The notes below the pieces were generated by a model, which searched no databases, was not told the DNA's origin, and was given only the letters and a program-made list of their open reading frames with translations. Positions 35,290 to 44,637 of a stretch of 64,000 nt of DNA are shown here, in pieces; positions within the stretch are counted from its first letter, which is position 1; every line of letters starts with the position of its first letter. Made by a program: the position numbers and the translations under genes. The DNA lies in assembly GCA_964367685.1 (NCBI GenBank), contig CAYIYM010000003.1, positions 87,493 to 151,492 on the forward strand, given 5' to 3'. Source of the stretch: CAUPWF01 sp964367685. Lineage in GTDB: Bacteria > Bacillota > Clostridia > Lachnospirales > Lachnospiraceae.

Positions 35290-36480
35290 TTATTCTAGCA
35301 TTGGTAATACGGAATATCCCAGTGTACCCTCTGGCATAGATTTACCAAAGTTATCTACAATGGTTGCACCTATTAATCCAAAGTTCTCTCCACTTCCCAA
35401 ATCTTTTCCTTCTCTGATTCTTGGTGAATATAATAGAAATGGCACCTGCTCTCGTGTATGATCCGTCCCAGTATATGTCGGATCATTGCCATGATCTGCA
35501 GTGATAATCAGTAAATCATCCTCTTTTATCAGAGGAATTAACTCTCCTAATTTCTGATCAAATTTCTCTAATTCCTTAGCATATCCTTCCGGATTTCTTC
35601 TATGTCCCCAGTTGGCATCAAAATCCACCAAATTCACAAAGCATAATCCATGAAAATCTGTTTTTGCTATCTCAATTGTTTGCTCCATTCCATGAACAGA
35701 ACTTTTTGATTTGTTGGAAGCTGTAATTCCCTCTTCCGCAAAAATATCATTAATTTTACCTACTGAAATCACATCCAATCCTGCATCTTTCAATACGTTC
35801 AACGCCGTCTTCCCTGCTGGCTTTAATGCATAGTCATGACGGTTTGATGTACGCTTAAATTCACCTTGCTTTGTCCCCTTATAAGGCCTCGCAATGATTC
35901 GTCCTACCTTCCACTCATCTTTTAATGTTAATTCTCGTGCAATCTCACAGTATTTATAAAGTGTTTCTACTCCCATAGTATCTTCATTTCCACAAATTTG
36001 AAGTACTGAATCTGCTGAAGTATAAACAATCAAATTCCCTGTCGCTATTTCCTCTTCTCCAAATTCATCTAATATCTCTGTTCCACTGGCGCTTTTATTC
36101 CCAATAATTTTACGCCCTGTTTTCTCTTCTAATAAGGTAATTAACTCCTCTGGAAATCCTGTTTCTGTAAACGTCTTAAAGGGTACGTCTGTACGAATAC
36201 CCATCATCTCCCAGTGTCCTGTCAATGTATCTTTTCCTACACTTGTTTCATTTAATCTCATATAAGAAGCCAATGGATTCTGAACTGGATTCACGCCTTT
36301 TATCATATGTAAATTAGCTAGCCCTAAATCTTGAAGATTTGGTATATCAAAGCGCTCTACTGCCCTAGCAATATTCCCTAATGTATCTACTCCTACATCT
36401 CCATATTCAATCGAATCTTCCATCTCTCCAATCCCTAATGAATCGATTACAATTGTAAATACTCGTCTAAATTCCTTCAT
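35290..36480 (-). CDS. deoB: Phosphopentomutase
   Basis: This 396-residue alkaline-phosphatase-superfamily enzyme interconverts ribose (or deoxyribose) 1- and 5-phosphates in nucleoside breakdown. Motifs are FTIVIDSLGIGEMEDS (metal Asp, about 6-21), GKDTLTGHWEMMGI (catalytic Thr, about 82-95), FVNLVDFDANWGHRRNP and ITADHGNDPTYTGTDHTRE with the metal ligands. Although ten more codons are open upstream, AAGAGGT precedes the Met at 36480, giving the family length (about 390-400). It stands alone and converges on mntP with only 7 bp between. Confidence 0.96.
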   Translation of the reverse strand: MKEFRRVFTIVIDSLGIGEMEDSIEYGDVGVDTLGNIARAVERFDIPNLQDLGLANLHMIKGVNPVQNPLASYMRLNETSVGKDTLTGHWEMMGIRTDVPFKTFTETGFPEELITLLEEKTGRKIIGNKSASGTEILDEFGEEEIATGNLIVYTSADSVLQICGNEDTMGVETLYKYCEIARELTLKDEWKVGRIIARPYKGTKQGEFKRTSNRHDYALKPAGKTALNVLKDAGLDVISVGKINDIFAEEGITASNKSKSSVHGMEQTIEIAKTDFHGLCFVNLVDFDANWGHRRNPEGYAKELEKFDQKLGELIPLIKEDDLLIITADHGNDPTYTGTDHTREQVPFLLYSPRIREGKDLGSGENFGLIGATIVDNFGKSMPEGTLGYSVLPMLE

Positions 36481-36533
36481 CTGTACCTCTTTTCTGTATC
36501 TAAATAACAATAAACATGAATGCTTTCTTATTT

Positions 36534-36539
36534 ATTATA
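36534..36539 (-). promoter_or_regulatory. Candidate -10 box for deoB
   Basis: A perfect TATAAT on the minus strand lies 53 bases upstream of the deoB start. No clear -35 hexamer is seen at the standard distance. Confidence 0.4.
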
Positions 36540-36589
36540 CTCTACTTTGTGTAAAGTTTATGAATTTTTTCATATTTTTCTCCTATTTC

Positions 36590-36618
36590 TTGTGATTCTA
36601 ATTTGAATGCTTTATACT
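36590..36618 (+). promoter_or_regulatory. Promoter for the two exported-protein genes
   Basis: TTGTGA (36590-36595), a 17-base spacer and TATACT (36613-36618) lie 46 bases before the start at 36665. The fit to the sigma-A consensus is good. Confidence 0.65.
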
Positions 36619-36664
36619 GAACGTTATGTATTATCTTATTATCTATATAGTCAAAGGAGAACAA

Positions 36665-37300
36665 ATGGAAACAATAACCCCAAAAAACAAAAAAATTTAT
36701 CTATATATTACGTTGATTGTCCTACTAATTGCCAACATAATTCTGCTATTTATGCACACAAATATCGATTTCAAAGAAACCCTTCGAAACTCACTCTATA
36801 CCTCGGATTTGGATATGCATAAGAATCAACTTCTAGAGTTAGAAGAGAATCGAAACTTTCTAGAATTCCACGCATATCGAGCTGGCCTTGACGACCCTTA
36901 CCATGATTCATTAGAGACATTTGCCTACATTAACCCTTTAATTACAAGCTACAACCAGCTTTATTATAGCCTATTAGACATCCGATACTCACCAATAAAT
37001 GAACTTTATGACAGTGAATACCTATCCATGGTTCTAAGTGATCACATCAATTACATACACTCAGATATGATTGATATTCGCGAATCTACAGAAACTTACT
37101 TATCCGATGATGACTACGCAGAATTTCATCTTGAAGTGGCGGAAGATTTGCTCGCTCAAACTTACATACTACTTCAAGAACATCTTTCTCTAACCGATGA
37201 GCAGCTTACTTCCCTTGCTACTATGGATAATGAAGCTCGTACTCTTCTTATTCAAGATGTTGTTACTGCCGAAATAAATCGTAGATCCGAAATGGAATAG
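36665..37300 (+). CDS. Membrane-anchored exported protein of unknown function
   Basis: This 211-residue protein has a lysine-rich N-terminus followed by one membrane segment (about 9-30), so the acidic remainder faces outside the membrane. The outer part is predicted to be mostly helical and has no Cys and no enzyme motif that I recognise. The start at 36665 has AAAGGAG seven bases upstream. It lies 10 bp before a second protein of the same general plan (MarR-family or PBP2a-like homology was looked for and not found). The pair probably works together at the cell surface. Confidence 0.7.
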   Translation: METITPKNKKIYLYITLIVLLIANIILLFMHTNIDFKETLRNSLYTSDLDMHKNQLLELEENRNFLEFHAYRAGLDDPYHDSLETFAYINPLITSYNQLYYSLLDIRYSPINELYDSEYLSMVLSDHINYIHSDMIDIRESTETYLSDDDYAEFHLEVAEDLLAQTYILLQEHLSLTDEQLTSLATMDNEARTLLIQDVVTAEINRRSEME

Positions 37301-37310
37301 GAGATAAAAT

Positions 37311-37700
37311 ATGAAAAAACGTATTGCTACAATAACAGTGTTTATCCTCTCACTTCTTTTGATTTTGAACATTGTGTTATTTACAAATGATATTCGCACT
37401 TATGGCGAACTACCAGTATTAGACGATTCTGTATACACCATGTATTTAGAAACAAATAATTATCCTGTACTATCTGAGGAGGCAAAAGATATTGATCTGA
37501 ATCAAGCCTCTGCCTATGCTCGGGAAATATATGCCTTGGCTCAATACTATGATGCCGCCATCTTACATCAAGCCTATTTAACTGCAGATGATACCGAGAA
37601 AATCACATACTATCAAGAGCAAATGATACAAGCACAAGAAGAGTTAGAGGAATTGCTTCCTTATATCAATAAAATCAATGCTCAAATTGATTCGAATTGA
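37311..37700 (+). CDS. Small membrane-anchored exported protein of unknown function
   Basis: This 129-residue protein has a basic N-terminus (MKKRIATIT), one membrane segment (about 5-25) and an acidic, helical outer part (VLSEEAKDIDLNQASAYAREI and QEQMIQAQEELEELLPYI). No conserved domain is recognised. It follows its partner by 10 bp and is followed by a strong terminator, so the two genes form a small self-contained operon. Confidence 0.7.
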   Translation: MKKRIATITVFILSLLLILNIVLFTNDIRTYGELPVLDDSVYTMYLETNNYPVLSEEAKDIDLNQASAYAREIYALAQYYDAAILHQAYLTADDTEKITYYQEQMIQAQEELEELLPYINKINAQIDSN

Positions 37701-37730
37701 TTATTTTTATGAGAATTATGAGAGCCGAAT

Positions 37731-37785
37731 AAAAAGAACTAAGGATTCCACCTATGTTGTAGGAATTCCTTAGTTCTTTTCATTT
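37731..37785. terminator. Bidirectional hairpin terminator
   Basis: AAAAGAACTAAGGATTCC (37732-37749) pairs with GGAATTCCTTAGTTCTTTT (37762-37780) around 12 bases with one bulge. It lies between the exported-protein operon and the converging MarR gene and can serve both. Confidence 0.88.
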
Positions 37786-37801
37786 TAACAGCTCAATTCA
37801 T

Positions 37802-38263
37802 TTAACTTAATACCTCTAATCTTCCTTTTAAATGATCTACACGTTTTTTTGATAATCGCACTAATATATTTCTCTCGTGCTCTTCTAAATCAGCAAGCGC
37901 TGCCTTTTCTGCTTCTAATAAACAGGCTATATTTTCAGCAAAGAAATGCTCCCCCGCTTCTGTCAGACACACCTCTTTATTTTTCTTATTGTACTCACCC
38001 ATTCTTAATTCTATTAGTCCTTCCGCAATTAGTGCTTTAACTGCCGAATTTAGTGTTTGCTTACTTACATGCCATAGATTGCAAATTTCTGCCTGAGTCA
38101 GAGGTTTTCCTGCCTCTTTGATTGCAAGAAATACCCAAAGTGCTGCATCTGCCAATCCACAATGAAGTGCAAATTCATGATACAATCTATGCTCTGTTTT
38201 AAATAACTTATTCAATGTTGTATTTTGTTCATCAATCCCATATATTCCATTTAAACCTTTCAT
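37802..38263 (-). CDS. MarR-family transcriptional regulator
   Basis: This 153-residue winged-helix protein has an N-terminal dimerisation helix, a helix-turn-helix (LTQAEICNLWHVSKQTLNSAVKALIAEG, about 50-78), a wing (LIELRMGEYNKKNKEVCLTEAG) and C-terminal helices. Start at 38263 is preferred because GGGGGA lies upstream; an in-frame Met eight codons earlier is possible. Target genes are not clear: the neighbours are unrelated. Confidence 0.85.
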   Translation of the reverse strand: MKGLNGIYGIDEQNTTLNKLFKTEHRLYHEFALHCGLADAALWVFLAIKEAGKPLTQAEICNLWHVSKQTLNSAVKALIAEGLIELRMGEYNKKNKEVCLTEAGEHFFAENIACLLEAEKAALADLEEHERNILVRLSKKRVDHLKGRLEVLS

Positions 38264-38324
38264 ACTCTTCCCCCGTCTATCTTTCACTCATTATTAAGTT
38301 ACATATTACTTCAACTGATAATAT

Positions 38325-39659
38325 TTATGAATAGAAGGTAAAGCAATTCTTCCCTTTATTCTTCGATTGATACAATGCACTATCCGCTGCTTTATATAAT
38401 TCTTCGTACGTTCTCCCGTCATTTGGATAACGAGCAATCCCTATACTTCCAGATATTTTATACACATTATCCTTACCGACATACTCTTGCTGAAATGCCT
38501 TTGCAATTGCTTGTGCTTTATTAATTATAATTTCATCATTGCTTATATTTTTCAAAAATACGATAAATTCATCGCCGCCTATCCTCCCTATCGTGTCACC
38601 ACTTCTGAAGTTGGCGTGTAACTTTCGAGCCACATCGCTTAGCACAGTATCTCCAAAATGATGACCAAAGTTATCATTAATAGATTTGAAATTATCCACA
38701 TCAATAATGAAGAGAGTATGCGGTTTATCATGCATATTCATAATTGTATCATTAATATCATTCTCCGAACTTATTTTATTCAAACAGTTAGTTAAGAGAT
38801 CTGTTTTTGCCAACACTTCGAATGATTTCTGCTGATTAATATCAACTGCTTTTCCTATTACATAATTGTTGCTACCTGTGGCATTACGTATGATTTTATA
38901 TAGCACTTTGTAGAATCTAATGGATTCATCCTCTAATACAAATCGAATATCAAAGGGCTTCACTTCTCCCCTTTCCATACATTTCGTAAATTCATGGAAC
39001 CTCTCTAAATCTGCTGCATAGATAATGTTTTTTTCTAATACCCCTTCTGGAAATGGAATCTTATCTTTTGAAAACCCTAATAAATCTCGACCTCTTCCAT
39101 AAAATTGAATTGTAGATTTGTTAATATCATACGCAAAAAACCATTCATTTGATAAGTCTGAAATGGCCGTTAATAAGGTTCGTTCTGTAATTTCTCCTAG
39201 ATAAAATCCATCTTCTATATCATCATTTTTATAGTTTGCCAACCGAGGTCTTAGGTCCTGCATAAAGCTAATCAAAATATTATTATCCTTTGCTACTTCA
39301 TATCTTTTAATGGTAATTTCAAATGGAATCGTCTCGCCATTCAATTTGCAATGTACCCATTTAAATTGGACGTAACCTTCTTCCCTTGCCTTACGAAAGT
39401 AAGTTAGCGATTTCGTAGTAGATTTTTCGCCATCTGGTTGAAATTCTGGTGAGAACTTTGTAATATTTTCTGAGAAATTCTCCTGACTTTCTAATTCGAA
39501 CAATTCCATCGCATACTGATTTGTAAAAAAACATTCATTTTTTTCATTCCACAAATTAATACACAGTGGAGTTGCATCAATCATAGCTAATAAATCGTCT
39601 GCACTATTAACTTTATCATTCATTGTAGTACTTTCGTATTCGCTTCTTGTATTATCCAT
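38325..39659 (-). CDS. PAS-GGDEF diguanylate cyclase
   Basis: This 444-residue cytoplasmic protein has two PAS-like sensor regions (about 20-135 and 155-275) and a C-terminal GGDEF domain (about 280-442). The active-site motif is intact in IGRIGGDEFIVFL, and an inhibitory I-site RSGD lies five residues upstream. It should make cyclic-di-GMP and be product-inhibited. The start at 39659 has TGGAGG upstream; the frame stays open into the neighbouring gene but without a better start. It is 31 bp from the EAL-domain gene on the same strand, so both are probably co-transcribed. Confidence 0.9.
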   Translation of the reverse strand: MDNTRSEYESTTMNDKVNSADDLLAMIDATPLCINLWNEKNECFFTNQYAMELFELESQENFSENITKFSPEFQPDGEKSTTKSLTYFRKAREEGYVQFKWVHCKLNGETIPFEITIKRYEVAKDNNILISFMQDLRPRLANYKNDDIEDGFYLGEITERTLLTAISDLSNEWFFAYDINKSTIQFYGRGRDLLGFSKDKIPFPEGVLEKNIIYAADLERFHEFTKCMERGEVKPFDIRFVLEDESIRFYKVLYKIIRNATGSNNYVIGKAVDINQQKSFEVLAKTDLLTNCLNKISSENDINDTIMNMHDKPHTLFIIDVDNFKSINDNFGHHFGDTVLSDVARKLHANFRSGDTIGRIGGDEFIVFLKNISNDEIIINKAQAIAKAFQQEYVGKDNVYKISGSIGIARYPNDGRTYEELYKAADSALYQSKNKGKNCFTFYS

Positions 39660-39690
39660 GACTTCCTCCAAATCTACATCTACATAGATT

Positions 39691-41889
39691 CTATTTACAA
39701 TATGTTTCTTCAAACAGCTCAACTGGCATCGGCTTCGCGAAGAAGTACCCTTGTGCATATTTACATTTCGCATTCCTTAGGAATTCTAATTGATCTGCGG
39801 TTTCAATCCCTTCTGCCACTGTGCGTATTTTTAATTCATGTGCTAAATTAATAATATTCTCAACGATTGCTTTGCCACGATAATCATCCTCTAATTCATC
39901 AAAGAAACTTTTATCTAATTTAAGAATATCTACTTTATATTTCTTCAACATTCCAAGTGACGAATAGCCCGCCCCAAAGTCATCTATTGATACCACTACA
40001 CCTATTTTATGCAAATTATCAATTAATTGAATCAACTCACCTTCATACTGAGTAATCCCTGTCTCAGTTAATTCCACTTCAATGAAACGTGGTTCTATAT
40101 CATACTTGTTAATTGCTTCATTAATATCTGATACAAAATACTCATTCTTGAAATTTAATCTAGAGAAGTTCACTGAAATTGGAATACATTTTTTATTTTC
40201 CTTCTTCCATCTTTCTAATATTTGACACACTTGCTCTAACATATATTGATCTAATACCGTAATAAATCCATTCTTCTCGAATAATGGAATAAAATCATTT
40301 GGAAAAATCATGTTCCCATCATCTTCAATCCAACGTACAAGTGCTTCTGCGCCTATCATCTCACCTGTACTAACATCGTTCTTCGGCTGTAAATAAACCT
40401 TATAGTTACGATTATACAGTGCGGCCTTCATCTTATTTGTTATCTCTGTTGTACGAACCAAATGATCCTTATATTTTTTGTCGTAGTCCCAATGAACTAT
40501 GCTCGCTTCACTTTTTGCAAAACGATGAGCAATGTTTGTCTTATTAATAATAACATCCACATCTGTTTCCGTTGGTTCAATAAAATATCTACCAAATCGG
40601 AACTGGAATTGATGGTGTTCAAGATCTACAATCATGTTACGAAAAACACCCTCATAAGCCTCTGCCGTTCTTTCAATGTCAGAGAAGAAGTGATTCTCTG
40701 CTACCATGATAAATTCATCTGCATCGATTCTTGCCAAGATAAAGGATGGTTCATCTACCTTCCCCCATGCATTAGCAATGGTTTTAATTACTTTGTTTCC
40801 TATTTCAAAATTATATAATTCGTTAATTGCTTTAAAATTAATCAAATCTGCTTTTACAGAAATGTACCTCTTATCTGGATTGCTTTCCAACAAGCCCTTG
40901 ACATCTATTTTGAATTTAGTTAAATTTCTAACACCCGTCAACTCGTCATAATATGCGATATGCTCCAACTCATTCATTGTTTTCCGATCGGAATTAATAA
41001 TATAAAATCCAACACCAAAACAAGCGAACACAATAACGATACTAAGTAGAATCATTCGTTCGGAAATCTCACGAGCATCCTTCATAATTACATCCTCAGG
41101 CACAGCATAAATCAAAGACCATCCATTATAACCTAGAGGGATATATACAATTCTAGTAGGGATATAATTAACGACAACTTTTGCTATTCCAGATTCTCCA
41201 TTTAGTAGATCCCTCTCTATTTCCTCTTCTTTCTCGCCGTCAACATACTCTGTATCCTCTGCTCGAAGTTCATTCGTGTTAATTTGACTTGTATTAAATA
41301 AAATCTCGGATTCTTCATTCACGACTAATGCATATCCATGATCAATAGAAATAGCCTCTAAAATCTCATTCAGATAGTCAATGGTATACTCTGCAATAAT
41401 GACTCCTTGTATTCGTTCTTGAAAATAAATTGGTGCTGAAACAGCAACCACTTCACCCTGTGAAATCTCTGAACTATGTGGCTCAGATGAATAAACACTG
41501 CCTTTCAACGCCTTTTTAAAATATTCAGCATCCGACAAATTCACAAGAGCTCCATCTGATGTGACTCCCTGGCCATCTATTGCAACAATTGCAACCGTCT
41601 CAAAAGAAAACTGTTTCTTTACACGATTGATATAATCCCATGTCTCCTCGCCTTCATACCCAAACGTAGCAATCGCCGTCGCTATGCTCGCTAAATTATT
41701 TTCTTCCTTCTCAATTTCTTTGTTAAATGCATTTTTCTGTTGCTCTGTCGAATCAAATAATGTACTTTTTGCTGTCTCTTCAAGTTCTTTATTTATTTCT
41801 ATATTAAAATAAATCAGACCCAGAACCACCATTATAATCAGTACAACTGCACTCAGAATAATTTTCTCTGCACGCTTATTATTTTTCAT
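39691..41889 (-). CDS. dCache-GGDEF-EAL cyclic-di-GMP phosphodiesterase
   Basis: This 732-residue membrane protein has a first membrane segment (about 10-30), an extracytoplasmic sensor of the Cache type (about 35-270, with SSEPHSSEISQGEVVAVSAPIYF), a second membrane segment (about 280-302), a degenerate GGDEF domain (signature ARIDADEFIMV, so DADEF replaces GGDEF) and an EAL domain (about 470-725). The EAL catalytic residues are all visible: AEALVRW, ELTETG, SIDDFGAGYSS, LKLDKSF and VAEGIE. It should degrade cyclic-di-GMP, with the dead GGDEF possibly acting as a GTP-sensing module. The start at 41889 is preferred over one six codons upstream. Confidence 0.9.
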   Translation of the reverse strand: MKNNKRAEKIILSAVVLIIMVVLGLIYFNIEINKELEETAKSTLFDSTEQQKNAFNKEIEKEENNLASIATAIATFGYEGEETWDYINRVKKQFSFETVAIVAIDGQGVTSDGALVNLSDAEYFKKALKGSVYSSEPHSSEISQGEVVAVSAPIYFQERIQGVIIAEYTIDYLNEILEAISIDHGYALVVNEESEILFNTSQINTNELRAEDTEYVDGEKEEEIERDLLNGESGIAKVVVNYIPTRIVYIPLGYNGWSLIYAVPEDVIMKDAREISERMILLSIVIVFACFGVGFYIINSDRKTMNELEHIAYYDELTGVRNLTKFKIDVKGLLESNPDKRYISVKADLINFKAINELYNFEIGNKVIKTIANAWGKVDEPSFILARIDADEFIMVAENHFFSDIERTAEAYEGVFRNMIVDLEHHQFQFRFGRYFIEPTETDVDVIINKTNIAHRFAKSEASIVHWDYDKKYKDHLVRTTEITNKMKAALYNRNYKVYLQPKNDVSTGEMIGAEALVRWIEDDGNMIFPNDFIPLFEKNGFITVLDQYMLEQVCQILERWKKENKKCIPISVNFSRLNFKNEYFVSDINEAINKYDIEPRFIEVELTETGITQYEGELIQLIDNLHKIGVVVSIDDFGAGYSSLGMLKKYKVDILKLDKSFFDELEDDYRGKAIVENIINLAHELKIRTVAEGIETADQLEFLRNAKCKYAQGYFFAKPMPVELFEETYCK

Positions 41890-42115
41890 ATTAAAGCCCC
41901 TATCCACTTTGAATCACTTACACAATTCTCCATATTCTCACTCTTTAATATAATAACACGTAATCTTCATATATTAAAGTATTCAATTATAAAATTTACC
42001 GCACAATTATAATCAATACATCTTAATTATGTAAACAAATTATTATTTTCATCACTTTATCATATATTTTTCATTCTATTCATAAAAATCCACATCACAG
42101 TGTAGTACGTATGAC

Positions 42116-42153
42116 AAAAAGTGCACCCCCAACATTAGATTGGGCATGCACTT
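42116..42153 (-). terminator. Hairpin terminator after allC
   Basis: On the minus strand AAGTGCATGCCCAA pairs with TTGGGGGTGCACTT around seven bases, followed by TTTT. It ends the allantoin operon, 16 bases after the allC stop. Confidence 0.85.
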
Positions 42154-42168
42154 CTATCTCATACATTG

Positions 42169-43392
42169 TTATTTCGCTAATTCTAAAAGGGTATAATAAA
42201 GTACATTTGCACCATCTCCACAATCATCTTCTGAACTAAACTCTACTAAATTATGGCTAATTCCATCCTTTGATCTTACAAAAATCATTCCCATCGGGCA
42301 GAAATCTGCAAATGCGGATGAATCATGTCCAGCACCACTTGGCATTTTAAATACTTCTAACTCAGACGCTTTACAGCCTTCAACGATGATATCTTGTATC
42401 TCTTTTGCACAAGGCTTTCCTTCAGCATCTTTCATCAAGACATTCACAATCATTGAAAGACCGCGCTTTTCACAAATCGCCTCTGCTTTTTCCTTGATCT
42501 CATCGAACATACCGTCACGTAGAGCCGCTGTCTGATTTCTCATATCGATACTAAAATGTACTTCCCCTGGAATTACATTTACACCACCTGGAAATGCTTC
42601 AATCTTACCTACTGTTGCTACTGCCTGTGGGTATGTTGCTGCTACTTCTTCAATCATTAACATAATTTCCGCAGAAGCTGCCAATGCATCTTTTCTAAGA
42701 TTCATTGGAGTTGAACCTGCATGAGAAGCTACCCCTTTGATGATATATTCCCCTCTGATCTGGCAACAAATACCGGTCACAACACCAACAGATAGATCTT
42801 TGCTTTCCAGAACAACTCCCTGTTCTATATGAAGCTCCACATGTGCTTTTGCATATCCTGCAGGTAACTGTGCATCGTATACAGTATCTGGATTGATTCC
42901 GCAATCAGCCAATGCTTGGCGAATACCAATTCCATCTTTGTCTACGTGTTCCATAATTGTTTTATTATTAACTCCTGTTAGCTTACCAGCTCCTGAATAA
43001 GAGCCAATAAATCTAGTCGCTTCTTCATCTCGATATGCATAAACTTCGATAGGATGGGTTGGTTTAACACCATTTTCTTTCATTGTCTGTAATACTTCCA
43101 CCCCAGCTATTACACCTAAGCGTCCATCAAACATCCCACCACCATATACAGTATCAATATGTGATCCTGTCATTACAACTGGTGCACTAGGATTTGTTCC
43201 TTCTAGGCGTCCTACCAGATTTCCAGCCAAATCAACACGAACATCTAACCCTGCATCTTCCATATACGTTCTTACAAGCGCATGGGCTTCGTTTTCTTCT
43301 TTCGAAAGAGCCAAACAATAAATTCCTGTTTCCTCTTTTCCAATTTCACCTAATTCTAACAATCTATCAAATAGTCTTTTTTTATTTATCAT
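42169..43392 (-). CDS. allC: Allantoate amidohydrolase (M20 family)
   Basis: This 407-residue zinc or manganese hydrolase releases ammonia and CO2 from allantoate to give ureidoglycine. Metal ligands are visible in GSHIDTVYGGGMFDG (about 77-91), AYRDEEATRF (about 122-131), VELHIEQG and GAGHDSSAFADF near the C-terminus. The family also includes N-carbamoyl amino-acid hydrolases, which cannot be told apart by these motifs. Placement in the allantoin operon supports AllC. It lies 22 bp after the regulator gene, at the end of the operon. Confidence 0.88.
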   Translation of the reverse strand: MINKKRLFDRLLELGEIGKEETGIYCLALSKEENEAHALVRTYMEDAGLDVRVDLAGNLVGRLEGTNPSAPVVMTGSHIDTVYGGGMFDGRLGVIAGVEVLQTMKENGVKPTHPIEVYAYRDEEATRFIGSYSGAGKLTGVNNKTIMEHVDKDGIGIRQALADCGINPDTVYDAQLPAGYAKAHVELHIEQGVVLESKDLSVGVVTGICCQIRGEYIIKGVASHAGSTPMNLRKDALAASAEIMLMIEEVAATYPQAVATVGKIEAFPGGVNVIPGEVHFSIDMRNQTAALRDGMFDEIKEKAEAICEKRGLSMIVNVLMKDAEGKPCAKEIQDIIVEGCKASELEVFKMPSGAGHDSSAFADFCPMGMIFVRSKDGISHNLVEFSSEDDCGDGANVLYYTLLELAK

Positions 43393-43414
43393 TGATCACT
43401 CACCTCGTTCTATA

Positions 43415-44419
43415 CTAACGGTATTTATATCTCTCTTTCGATTCTCTCAAATGATATTCCATAGCTCTAGCCGCTCCTTGAGAATCTTTAGCGAGAATTA
43501 ATCCATATATTTTATGATGCTCTTCATAAACTGATTTTAGTTGGTCGCTATTTACCATACCGCTACCACTAATTTGTCGCATCAGATTTCCAATTGTTTG
43601 AACCATACTCTCTACTACTTTATTTTGTGAACACTTAGCAATACACATATGAAACTCCAGATCTTTCTCTGTAAATGTCTTATAATCTTGTTCAAAATAT
43701 GCCTTGCTAATTTGATGTGAAATATCAGATAATTGGTGCAATAACACTTCATCCGTACAAGATGCTGCCAGTTCTGCCGCCTTTACCTCTAACTGATTTC
43801 TTACAACAATAATCTCTTCTACTTGGCTGCCATTAAGAAATAGCGACCATGATAGAGGAATAATAAAGAAATTTGCTTCTTCACTACTAATAAATGTTCC
43901 CTGCCCTGGACGTATGTCAATCAGGCCCAAAACATCTAATGCTTTCAATGCTTCTCTTATTACTGCTCGGCCGACATTCATTCGCTCTGCTAACATTCTT
44001 TCCGATTCGATACGGGATCCCTTCTTCAGCTCTCCCTCGAAAATCCTCTCTGCAAAATACATCGTTAAGCGGTTAAGTAATTGACTAATCGTTTCTTTTT
44101 TCTTCGTATTAACTTTTAGGATCTGTACTTCCTCGTTCTTTGGAAACAATACCAATAACTTATTCAGGAACTCATCTGAACTTAGCATGAATAATAAGGG
44201 GTCCATATTCAAAGCTTGTGCAACATTTGTAATTACATAATTCAGCTTTTTCCCGCCTTTTGCCTCTAGGTTTGAGAAAGTGGCAACACTCATTTCTGGT
44301 TTACCATCTTCATCTACTAAAAATTGCTCGATAAATGCACCTTGCGTCAACATCATATGACGTCTTAAATGTTTCAGATTTTCAATCGTATTACTCGGAT
44401 TATATTTATGTTCTTGCAC
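43415..44419 (-). CDS. XRE-GntR/FCD fusion regulator of the allantoin operon, GTG start
   Basis: This 334-residue protein is about 100 residues longer than usual FadR-family regulators because an XRE-like helix-turn-helix (about 10-80, LKHLRRHMMLTQGAFIEQF and VATFSNLEAKGGKKLNYVITNVAQAL) precedes the GntR winged helix (about 120-185, RIESERMLAERMNVGRAVIREALKALDVLGLI) and FCD ligand domain (about 195-330, with metal-binding EFHMCIAK, EEHHKIY and AMEYHLRES). Two DNA-binding domains in one chain would let it contact two sites. The start is GTG, seven bases after GGAGG. It sits within the operon and probably controls it. Confidence 0.9.
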   Translation of the reverse strand: MQEHKYNPSNTIENLKHLRRHMMLTQGAFIEQFLVDEDGKPEMSVATFSNLEAKGGKKLNYVITNVAQALNMDPLLFMLSSDEFLNKLLVLFPKNEEVQILKVNTKKKETISQLLNRLTMYFAERIFEGELKKGSRIESERMLAERMNVGRAVIREALKALDVLGLIDIRPGQGTFISSEEANFFIIPLSWSLFLNGSQVEEIIVVRNQLEVKAAELAASCTDEVLLHQLSDISHQISKAYFEQDYKTFTEKDLEFHMCIAKCSQNKVVESMVQTIGNLMRQISGSGMVNSDQLKSVYEEHHKIYGLILAKDSQGAARAMEYHLRESKERYKYR

Positions 44420-44430
44420 AACAATGCCTC

Positions 44431-44625
44431 CTACTTTTTATTTCTCTCAATAACAAAAACACGAAATGGTGAATAGCACATCCCCAAAATCATCATTGCA
44501 AATCCTGTATAATCTGTGACTTTACTTCCATTTCCAAATACAATTAAGAGAAATGCAATAAAAATTACGGCAAATGCAATGCTTTGCCCTCCTATTTTTG
44601 TTTTCCAAAAATTTGTTTTTTCCAT
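44431..44625 (-). CDS. Small two-segment membrane protein in the allantoin operon
   Basis: This 64-residue protein has two hydrophobic stretches (about 14-32 and 37-53) and basic ends. GGGAGA precedes the ATG. It lies 12 bp downstream of the lactate-permease homologue and 11 bp upstream of the regulator, on the same strand. Not recognised as a known family; it could be an accessory subunit of the permease, by analogy with small partners of other transporters. Confidence 0.7.
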   Translation of the reverse strand: MEKTNFWKTKIGGQSIAFAVIFIAFLLIVFGNGSKVTDYTGFAMMILGMCYSPFRVFVIERNKK

Positions 44626-44637
44626 TATTTTCTCCCT

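Noticed and set aside
42169..43392. M20 hydrolase as N-carbamoyl-amino-acid hydrolase or hydantoin utilisation enzyme
   Set aside because: Motifs are shared, but every neighbour belongs to allantoin breakdown and no hydantoinase other than allantoinase is present.
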